Below, one piece after another: positions 55,571 to 64,000 of a stretch of 64,000 nucleotides of DNA. Both the position numbers and the translations under genes were made by a program. The notes under the pieces were generated by a model. The model was not told where the DNA came from. It did not search any database and saw nothing but the letters and a program-made list of their open reading frames with translations. Origin of the DNA: Piliocolobus tephrosceles (lineage: Eukaryota; Chordata; Mammalia; Primates; Cercopithecidae); the NCBI RefSeq assembly GCF_002776525.5, contig NC_045439.1, positions 161,355,485-161,419,484 on the forward strand. Direction: 5' to 3'. Positions within the stretch are counted from its first letter, which is position 1, and the number at the start of each line of letters is the position of its first letter.

Positions 55571-58078
55571 CTTTAACCTAAGGCTATTCTGGTCCTACTA
55601 CTAAAGCATTACCCTTCTGGGATACCTACTTAATATGCCCATTTAATGGTCCTATTTAATGGTCTCTATATGTTTGATAAAGATCCTCCATTCTTGCTGG
55701 TTAGAAATAGAAAGTCATCTAGTCTTGTGTAACCTCCGAAAATCATGTAGGTTGTAGGTCCCGGCTTAGTGTCTATTTAGCTCTGTGGAGACTCACTCTA
55801 TGCATGTGCAGCTTAATACTCATCAACAAATGCAAGAGAACCCACGTCTTGAGCTCTCTCTGCATAGCATCCTCCTCTCTCATTCTGTATTCTGCACATT
55901 TAAGTTGCTGCATTTTCTCAGAACACTGATCTGCCTTCCCAATCTAGTGATCTGCCATGTCCTGCTTAGGATTATTTTCACTACGCTGTAGTCCATCATG
56001 GTCTCTAGGCAAGCCAGGTCCATTGTGGGGTTCTTGTTGCCTTTCTCTAAGGGATCACAGTACCAAACGGCCAACTGTTGAACGACTACACACAGTTGTT
56101 TCATAGGTTTTCTTCAGCTTTTCTAGTGACTTACGATAGAAAAGCAAGTCTAGTCACACTCACTTCATTATTGCTGGAAGGAGAATTCATAAGCTGATTT
56201 TCATTACAGAGAAATGACTATTGATGTTACTAAGAGCAATTATTGAGAGTAACTGTCACTGTTCTCAGAACAGTGATCTAAAAGCAGCAAAGGTTCTTAT
56301 CTCAGTATCTCATTAAACCCGTAACTCTACTAGCAAAATATGTTTATACATCCTATTAAGTATATTTATGCCTATGACAAAATCCCAATCAAAAGGCTAA
56401 TTTAAAACCTTTGCCCCAGGAATAGTAGTTGCTGAAATGCCAATGGGGAGAGGAGAAAAGATGTGACCTGCTTGGTTAATTTCTAACTAATCAAAGAAAT
56501 AGAAGACAAGAATTGCCCTGAAAAAAATGATTACTAGTGATAACGCAAAGTATTTTTCAATAATAAATCATACAGTTATGTTGTCTTCCTGCATCTGGAA
56601 CATTTTATTACCCAAGGTTTCCAGAGATACTCTTACACCAGAAACACCACAAGAAAAGATATTAGTCCAATGATGATATAATTTGCATTTCCAAGATATT
56701 ACTCTAGATTCTAAGATATTCAATAACAATGGACTTAGAAGTCTATCAATCAGTGTTTTCCAAAACATCATTAATTTGTTTTAAGATTCATGCCATGGTC
56801 CCCTTTTTTTCTTCTCCTGAGTCATTCTTTGTGTGGGTCTCCTTCCTAACCTGACTAAATAGCAATGATGATCAGAAATAGTGAAGAGATGGCCTAATAC
56901 AAGTATAAGCAAGGTGCAACAAGAGACACATAAAACTAAGAACTGTTTTCATGTTTTAAGATCATACAAATAGGAAATTGACACAAGCTTAAAAGTCTAA
57001 CTCCACCATAGGGCTGCATCTTAATGAAAACTATAAATCAAAACACAGCTAAAAATAAAGGAAAAAATCTTGCACCATTTCAATACATCTGAAATTTTGG
57101 GTAGTCTCTTTAGTTTGAGAAGAAACACCCTTGTCCTTTCTTTTAGGAAGTACACACTGAATTATCAGAGGTAAAAGACATGATATATGCAAGTTAAGTC
57201 AAAATAGATTGGGAAAAATAATGTGTGTGTGTTTATATTTGTTGAGATAGATAAGAAAGAGAAGAATCAATGTGGAACAATGTTTGACATTGCTAAATCT
57301 GACTAACGTGTGTGGTAGCTCTGTGTATGATTTTTGCAACTTTTCTGTAGGTTTGAAGTAATTTCAAAATAAAGTTTTTTAAAAAAACACATTAACATCT
57401 GTTAATGTGTTAATGTATGTTTTTGTTATATTACATATAAATACATAATAGTTTAAATCATAAATATATAAATGATAAACTATAGCTTTTAACATTGTAT
57501 GTATTATACAGTGAAAGTAATTGTACAACTTAAAATAATGTAGTCTAAATTATAGTCTACATTATGTCTTAACCATATATATACTACATAAGAACATTTA
57601 AGCTTCACCATTACTCTATATAGAATGTTGGAATACATCATGTGTAATTTAAGCAAATAGGTTTATTTATGTCATCTCAAGTGTTTATTGAGAAGGAAGT
57701 CTGAAAATGTTTTCAGAGTTGTCTCCTTTTCATATTTAAGCATCCATTTAAGTTACACAATTTTTGAGAACTACCTTATCCTAGACATTTTGCTAACAAA
57801 TTAATCAGACAAAAATATAAATGCAATACAGTTCTTGCCTTCTAGCAACTTGTCATATAGGAGAATTTCGAAGTCTATGTAAGAACTCTAAGAGATTATC
57901 CATTTCTTTCCATGAGATTTAACAACAAAGAGACAGATACAGTGTGAGGCTTCATAGAGAAAGAAATGGGCGTCCCTTTAGAGAGGCATTAACACTAGGA
58001 CCTTACTAAGGAAGACAAAAAGAGGACTTAGCAGGTGAAACAAATAAGAAGAACTTGAGAACTCCCATACCTATTACT
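55571..58078. other. Unassigned intergenic sequence with L1M 3' end and L2 trace
   Basis: 56900-57385 ends with caacttttctgtaggtttga and aatttcaaaataaag, typical of an L1M 3' end on plus. A 24-nt near-palindrome is at 57387-57410. 57740-57860 is L2-like, minus (atacagttcttgccttctag). No gene is seen. Confidence 0.5.
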
Positions 58079-58981
58079 TTGTCCGGAATTTATTCCCTTC
58101 GGTGGGTTCTTGGTCTCGCTGACTTCAAGAATGAAGCCGCGGACCCTCCCAGCGAGTGTCACAGGTCTTAAGGATGGTGTCTCTGGAGTCTGTTCCTTCA
58201 GATGTTCAGATGTGTCTGGAGTTTCTTTCCTCCGGTGGGCTCATGGTCTGGCTTAACTCCAGGAGGGAAACCACAGACCTTCACAGCGAGTGTCCCAGCT
58301 TTTAAAGGTGGCGCTTCCGGAGTTGTTTGTTCCTTCCGGTGGATCCGTGGTCTTTCTGACTTCAGGAGTGAAACTGCAGACCTCCACAGTGAGGGTTACA
58401 GCTCATAAACGTAGGGCGAACCCAAAGAGCGAACAGCAGCAAGATTTATTTTGAAGAGCCAAAGAACACACCCCCGCCGACTTGCCAGCGGACCCCAACA
58501 AGTAGCCACTGCTTGCTTGGATGGCCAGCTTTCATTCCCTTTTTGGTCCCGCCCATGTCCTGCTGATTGGTCCATTTTACAGAGCGCTGATTGGTCCATT
58601 TTACAGAACGCTGATTGGTCCATTTTACAGAGCACTGATTGGTCCATTTTATAGAGCGCTGATTGGTCCATCTTACAGAGCGCTGATTGGCCCATCTTAC
58701 AGAGCGCTGATTGGTCCATTTTACAGAGCACTGATTGGTCCATTTTACAGAGTGCTGATTGGTCTATTTTACAGAGTGCGCATTGATCCATTTTACAAAA
58801 CGCTGATTGGTCCATTTTACAGAGTGCTGATTGGTCCGTTTTTACAGAGTGCTGATTGGTGTGTTTACAAACCTTTAGCTGGACACAGAGCGCTGATTGG
58901 TATGTTTACAATCCTTCAGCTAGACAGAAAAGTTCTCCAAATCCCCAGCCCACCCAGAAACCCAGCCAGGTTCACCTGTCA
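58079..58981 (-). mobile_element. ERV9/LTR12-type solo LTR, minus strand
   Basis: On the minus strand the order is U3 (58981 leftward, with a CCAAT-rich 24-bp array), R with AATAAA near 58450, then a long U5 built of about three related ~125-bp blocks (each with a ggtctcgctgacttcaag-like core). It begins TGACAGG. A 5-bp TTACT flanks both sides (58074-58078 and 58982-58986). No internal viral genes are present. ERV9 LTRs are known as strong U3 promoters/enhancers binding NF-Y. Confidence 0.88.
58562..58905 (-). repeat. 24-bp tandem array of CCAAT-bearing U3 units (14 units)
   Basis: On plus each unit reads gctgattggtccattttaca plus gagc. Thirteen of 14 keep ATTGG (CCAAT on minus); one has attga. 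The last two units lead into gtgtttacaaacctttagct-type text. The period of 24 gives an open heptad-like frame that is not a gene. Confidence 0.93.
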
Positions 58982-60054
58982 TTACTAAAGACAATTACTT
59001 ATCTGCTAAGAAAAGTCATGGAGTGGTGACAGAAGCAGAAGATACAAACTGCATTCTATCAGATCAGCTGAATTTAGCCTGCACAGTGCTAGAATAGCAA
59101 ACATTTCAGCCATCTATACGACTTGAATTGTATTCTTTGACTATCATTTGGAGACGTTCATAGAGCCACAAAAGTCCACTTGTTAAATAGTAGCTTCAGT
59201 TATCAGCTGAAGACAAGTGCAATGTGCTAGTTAAATGATTCGTAACACCACCAAGAGGGAAGGAAGTGGAGGAGGGAAGACTCTACTCTCCTTGTGCAAA
59301 GGACTTCCACTGACATAATAATGTGTATGGATGGCCCGCAGATACCCAAATGCTTGTGCATATCAGTAGACTTGCCACTCTTGTGATGTAACTAGCTTTT
59401 ATTCCTTAAGATTGTGATTTTTAGATTTATTCCTATTAATAAATGTGGCTCCAGTAAATTTGCACAAACACACATATAAATACGTCTTACCAAAGGATAC
59501 ACACATCTTCGTATTTACTAAATATCGACAAAAATTCTTTTCCAAATTGGCTCTATCAATTTACAGTTATAATAGCAGAGCTTGAAACTTCTCTTTGATC
59601 TATGTATTCAATAATTCTCTGTAATACCAAGACTTACATTTTTGTCAATTTGTTCTAAAATGAAATAGCAGTGTGGTGATAATTTGCAGTTCCCTGTTTA
59701 TTTGTAACTTTAGAAATCTTTTCAAATTTTCTGACCATTTATATTTGCTTGTACCTCAGACAAAGACAAACTTTATTTTTCTTACTGAATCATAGGTTAT
59801 GGATTGTCACATGCTAATTTTTTTGTATAAGTGCTTCACATGCTAAGAATGTCAACTCCTTTGAATTTTGTTTATTCACAGGATATTGCAACCAACACCA
59901 CGATCCTTTTTTATAACATTTTCATCCATCTAAAAGAAGCCCTGGAACCATTAGCAATCAAACCCAGCCTCATTACCCACTGCTCCCACACCAACCTTCC
60001 TCAGCCCGAAGCTTCTCATTGTATTTTTGACCTATTTTTATTTTATTTTTTATT
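58982..60054 (-). mobile_element. Intergenic sequence including an L1 3' fragment
   Basis: 59380-59800 resembles antisense L1 (atttttagatttattcctat; agcagtgtggtgataatttg). 58990-59380 and 59830-60054 are unassigned. Confidence 0.5.
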
Positions 60055-60356
60055 TACTATTTTTGAAACAGAGTCTGCTCTGTTGCCCAGGCTGGAGTAC
60101 AGTGACACCATCATGGCTCACTGCAACCTCTGCATCCCAGGCTGAGGTAATCTTCCCACCTCAGTCTCCCTCACCTCACCTCAGCTGGAGCAACAGGTAC
60201 ACGCCACCTTGCCTGGCTAATTTTTTTTTTTTTTTTTTTTGTAGAGACAGGTTTCACCTGTTTGCCAGGCTGGTCTGGAACTCCGGGGTTCAAGTAATCC
60301 ACCCGCCTGGGCCTCCCAAAATTGTGGGATTACAGGCGTGAGCCACTGCGCTCAGA
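60055..60356 (-). mobile_element. Alu, minus strand
   Basis: gaaacagagtctgctctgtt to gagccactgcgctcagat; a T18 tract lies in the middle linker. Confidence 0.9.
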
Positions 60357-60366
60357 TCCTCATTGT

Positions 60367-60398
<32 letters not shown>

Positions 60399-60680
60399 TG
60401 AGATGGAGTCTCGCTCTGTCGCCCAGGCTGGAGTGCAGTGGCCGGATCTCAGCTCACTGCAAGCTCCGCCTCCCGGGTTCACGCCATTCTCCTGCCTCAG
60501 CCTCCCGAGTAGCTGGGACTACAGGCACCTGCCACCAAACCCCGCTAATTTTTTTTGTTTTTAGTGGAGACGGGGTTTCACCACGTTAGCCAGGATGGTC
60601 TCGATATCCTGACCTTGTGATCCGTCCACCTAGGCCTCCCAAAGTGGTGGGATTACAGGCGTGAGCCACCGTGCCCAGCC
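60367..60680 (-). mobile_element. AluYR-type Alu, minus strand, perfect TSD
   Basis: Complement of the Old World monkey diagnostic (gtggccggatctcagctcac). The TSD tcctcattgt is at 60357-60366 and 60681-60690. (TTTTG)n tail. Confidence 0.96.
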
Positions 60681-60715
60681 TCCTCATTGTATTTTTAAAT
60701 GACTATTAGAAACAT

Positions 60716-60765
60716 ACCGAGACCATCCTGGCTAACACGTTGAAACCCCGTCTCTACTAAAAATA

Positions 60766-60796
<31 letters not shown>

Positions 60797-60955
60797 CCAG
60801 GCATGGTGGGGGCGCCTGTAGTCCCAGCTACTCAGGAGGCGGAGGCAGGAGAATGGCGGGAACCCAGGAGGCGAGCTTGCAGTGAGCCGAGATGATGTCA
60901 CTGCACTCCAGCCTGGGCAACAAAGCGAGACTCCGTCTCAAAAAAAAAAAAAAAA
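60716..60955 (+). mobile_element. 5'-truncated AluY, plus strand
   Basis: Starts at gagaccatcctggctaacac, so it lacks about 60 bp of the head. The TSD agaaacat is at 60708-60715 and 60956-60963. The middle A-linker is over 20 bases. Confidence 0.94.
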
Positions 60956-60963
60956 AGAAACAT

Positions 60964-62270
60964 GCAGGAAAACTACTAACTTTATGCTAATTTTGAGGTG
61001 TAAGACTCACTGAATATTTTTCTTTTGGTTCTAAATACTTTAAAACTTTATTTTCCTGGTATTTTAGGTGAATGTTTATAACATCTGAAATAAGACGAAT
61101 GTGTGTTCTCTTCTCAATTGCTAATATCACATTAATTTAGCCATTATTGCATTGCCTCTAATATACAAAACAATGTTAAGCATTGATTATTATAGATATT
61201 CTTGTCATCTCACTTTAATAGTTCCTTGATGATTACTTGTTCACAATAAAATATGACACAGAAAATATATTATTCTTCATATTAAGATTAGTTATCATAT
61301 AATAAGTAAAAATGGGTATTTTTTGACATACTAAGGAGTATTATTAGTCTACTCATCACTATGAATTTTCTTTTTTAAGTCTTTGATATCGAATCTTGAG
61401 TTATAGTTTTGAGATTGTATACATATTACGTATCTTCACTGATTTATGAATTTACAGATTTCTGTCTAAAAACCCCATTAACAGTGTTTCTATATGCAAT
61501 TTCATGGATTTTTTGCCTTTTCTTTTCTTAAAATTAGAATATGATCATTGCCTTTTACTCTTTTTCCCAAAAAGAGATATTGGATTCATACATCATTTCT
61601 ATTCCTTATTTGCTTTCTAAATTACTGATATATATTTTCATTAATTTCTTCTGTATTTATGTGTATTTGTTATTACATTTCATCTCCCTTCCTGACTTAA
61701 ATGTTAAAATCATGAAATTTTTTATTTCTTGTTTGTTTGTTTGCTTAAGGCTATAAATTTTCTTCTGAATCAGCTTTGGCTACAGTAGTGGATTTCAGTA
61801 CACAATGATACTCCATGATTGCCAATTTTATTTCATCTTTGACCCAAAATACTTTTTAAAGTTTCCAAGTAGTAAAGTTTTTACTTTATTTTTGTTTTAA
61901 TTTTTAAAAATATGATGTTGTGATTATTTCCAGAGTTTTGCAGTGTAATCAGAACACTGGTCAATATTTTTCTGTTATTTTTAGTTTATTGGTGTGTTGC
62001 AATATATAAACAATTGTTGTACGTGCCTCATAAGCATTTAGAGAGGAGTTTGTAGTGCTTCTCTATTATTAATGTTGGTAAGTTTAGACAAAAAGCCATT
62101 GATTATATGATTCAGATATATGTTTTAGAAATCTTTGATTTTGCCACCTTGTTTTGCAAAGATATGAGAAACATTTGTTAAACATTTTTATTGCTATTAC
62201 ATTATCATTAATTTTTTTCCAGGCTGTAGAATTTTCATCACATCACTTCCTCAGCACCAAACAAGAAGTA
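60964..62270 (-). mobile_element. Degenerate L1 ORF2, minus strand
   Basis: Antisense ORF2-like: ttccagagttttgcagtgta, atcagaacactggtcaatat, agcatttagagaggagtttg-type text, and attgattatatgattcagat. Stops in all frames. Confidence 0.7.
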
Positions 62271-62356
62271 ATAGTTTTTAACTAATAGCTACTTTGCACT
62301 CAGCAACATGACATTTCTCTGATACTCCCTTTTTTTCTTTTTTAAATAATAATTTT

Positions 62357-62495
62357 AAAAATTATTTATTTAAGGGATGTGGGTCTCACTGTACTGTCCA
62401 GCCTGGACTTGAACTTTTGGCTCAAACCATCCTCCCATCTCAGCCTCCTGATAAGCTGGAACTATACAGATGGGTACCACCGTGCCTGGCTGGTT
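62357..62495 (-). mobile_element. Free Alu monomer, minus strand
   Basis: ggtctcactgtactgtccag to ggtaccaccgtgcctggct; one arm only, divergent. Confidence 0.75.
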
Positions 62496-63790
62496 TTTTA
62501 TTCCTGACACTCTTTCAAAACATCTGTGTATGATTCTAGCATTCTGTCTATTGTAACAGGAATATCACTTAAGAATTTTACCACACATCATTTCATTTAA
62601 AAATATACAGCTCTTGGAAACATGAGTCTATTTCCCCTTATGCAAACAGCAACAGAAAAGCATTCTTTCAACAGATAAGCATGTTGAATCCAGCTCCTGG
62701 CCAAAATCTTGTGTGTGATTTTTCAGGCCAACCACAGACAATTACAGATGCTTTATCTGGCAGGCCTCATGGGGGAAGCTGCCCTCCCCACACCAGACCT
62801 GGTGCACAGTCAGCACAATGCAGTCTCTCATGGGAGCTGCTGCAACTACCAGGCGCTGGCCAGCCATGCTGTTAGGCACCTCTCCATTCCTATCTCCCAG
62901 GCCTGTTGGCTGGGGACCCTCAGCTGAGAGCTCCCCTTGGAGCCTCCCTTCTTATCAGGCATAGGTGACTTTGAAGGCACGTTCTCCACTGTGACTCAGG
63001 GTTTAGTACTTTTCCACTCCTAGCCTTTGCCCTGTCCCCTCCTCATAGCCCCCAGGTTCATAAATGTAAGCAGCCTTTCTTTGGAGAAGAGCTATGATCC
63101 CTACCTCTGAGCTGATCCACCTGCCCCACACCTTACACTGTTCTGTAGGGAAAATGGAACTGGGCTGGTGAGTGATGGTTAGGACTGGCACTTTGTCCTG
63201 AGTAGCCTCTTGCTTACACTCTCACAGTTGGTGACCCAAGGCTTGACCATTACCTTCATTTTGGCTTGTCTTAATCAACGACTTCCAACAACTGGCAGCT
63301 CAGCTCTCCAGCTCAGCTCTTAGAATATGAAGAACGAAGTGGCCTTCTCCTAGGAAACTGTTAGCTGTATAGACATTATCCAAGACACACTCTATTTAAT
63401 ATGCAATATTATAAGTCAGTGTCCTTTCTGACATCTTGAGGCCAAAACCTTTGCTTCCATTTTGACACTTGCCTTCTAAAACATTTCAAGAAATGAATGA
63501 TTTAGTCAAATGGTGTGGACTTTATAAAAAGGATATTGTAATATTTTCAATTATTTTTTCCAAAGTGTATAAGTTGAATTCACGTAAGGAGTATGACACT
63601 TATTAATTCAGAATACCCACCTAGATGTTAGTTTCATCTTCTAATCTGTGAGCATTTCATGATGAGTGAAAAACAGCAACTCAAGGTGTTTAATACAGTA
63701 CTTTTATTATTAGGGTAAAATGTTTTAAACACATGAGACATTTTTACTTTTTCTTAAATTGTGTAGTCATGCATTTCTCTAAGGGGATAC
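62496..63790. other. Unassigned intergenic sequence
   Basis: 62640-63320 is GC-moderate, with no family or gene that I recognise. The remainder is AT-rich. Confidence 0.5.
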
Positions 63791-63811
63791 ACACAGACAC
63801 ACACACACACA
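63789..63811. repeat. (CA)n microsatellite
   Basis: acacacagacacacacacac then aca. Confidence 0.85.
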
Positions 63812-64000
63812 ATTTATTTTAAAACAGTTTTAGATTTACAGAGAAATTGCGGAAAAGGTACAGAAAGTTAATGTGTAAACCACACTCAGTTTCCCCTGTT
63901 ACTAACACCTAATGTAACAGGCATATTTGTTACAACTAATTAACCAATATTTATACCTTACATAAATAAAGTTTATCCTTTATCTAGGTTTTCTTCGTTT
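63812..64000 (-). mobile_element. L1M 3' region, minus strand, running off the window
   Basis: acagttttagatttacagag, aattgcggaaaaggtacaga and cccctgttactaacacctaa follow the antisense L1M/HAL1 3' pattern. Confidence 0.65.

Noticed and set aside
58396..58815. Minus-strand repeated MDQSALCK-like frame
   Set aside because: The repeat comes from the 24-bp LTR U3 units, whose length is a multiple of three. It is not a repeat protein.
58562..58905. CRISPR-like regularly spaced repeats
   Set aside because: The units are head-to-tail without unique spacers, inside a primate LTR.
43421..64000. GABRA5 5' exons on the plus strand
   Set aside because: No alpha-5 signal peptide or 5' UTR exon is recognisable. 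In human the gap between the two genes is larger than this flank.

Overview
The window is nuclear DNA from a primate, most likely an Old World monkey (macaque, baboon or vervet type). About 30 Alu copies sit among old L1, MIR and L2 sequence. Three of the youngest Alus (4890-5316, 54318-54617, 60367-60680) are lineage-informative: the last two carry GATCCGGCCACTGC in place of the human AluY GATCGCGCCACTGC, and the first has the matching GGCTCAAGCC head. From memory this is the cercopithecid AluYR state. Two 10-N gaps, both inside tandem repeats, mark a draft assembly.

The one recognisable gene is GABRB3 (GABA-A receptor beta-3 subunit), on the minus strand. Its 5' end lies in a CpG island at about 41.64-43.35 kb. 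Two alternative first coding exons, each an 80-nt signal-peptide exon ending in the same phase, lie at 43246-43167 (exon 1a) and 42529-42450 (exon 1). Either can join exon 2 (42351-42260) and then exon 3 (42054-41987). All splice sites are canonical and the joined reading frame is uninterrupted. No later exon is present, so 1-41986 is the upstream part of the long third intron. From 43.4 to 64 kb is upstream intergenic DNA; in the known 15q12-type cluster it leads toward the divergently transcribed GABRA5.

Layout: 1-2 kb, old intronic sequence, a GGAT microsatellite and an abutting inverted Alu pair. 2.3-6.2 kb, a plus-strand L1M relic broken up by Alus, one of which holds a 158-bp copy of a non-repeat segment found 2.7 kb away. 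7-15 kb, scattered minus-strand Alus, one MaLR LTR and L1 pieces. 15-19.4 kb, a minus-strand L1 with two Alus, one containing an expanded 30-bp VNTR. 19.5-34.2 kb, mixed unique intron, Alus and a 54-bp minisatellite. 34.2-46.4 kb, no Alu or evident L1, surrounding the promoter. 45.7-57.4 kb, mostly L1 with nested Alus, a MaLR LTR and a hAT-like fossil. 58.1-59.0 kb, an ERV9/LTR12-type solo LTR in the same orientation as GABRB3, with 14 CCAAT-bearing 24-bp units. 59.4-64 kb, L1 relics, an Alu cluster and unassigned sequence.

I see no undescribed coding system. The most interesting signals are regulatory or structural: the twin first exons, the upstream LTR12, the 158-bp local copy, and tandem repeats that carry splice-acceptor-like or CCAAT motifs. 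Repeat subfamily names and ages are from memory and are approximate.
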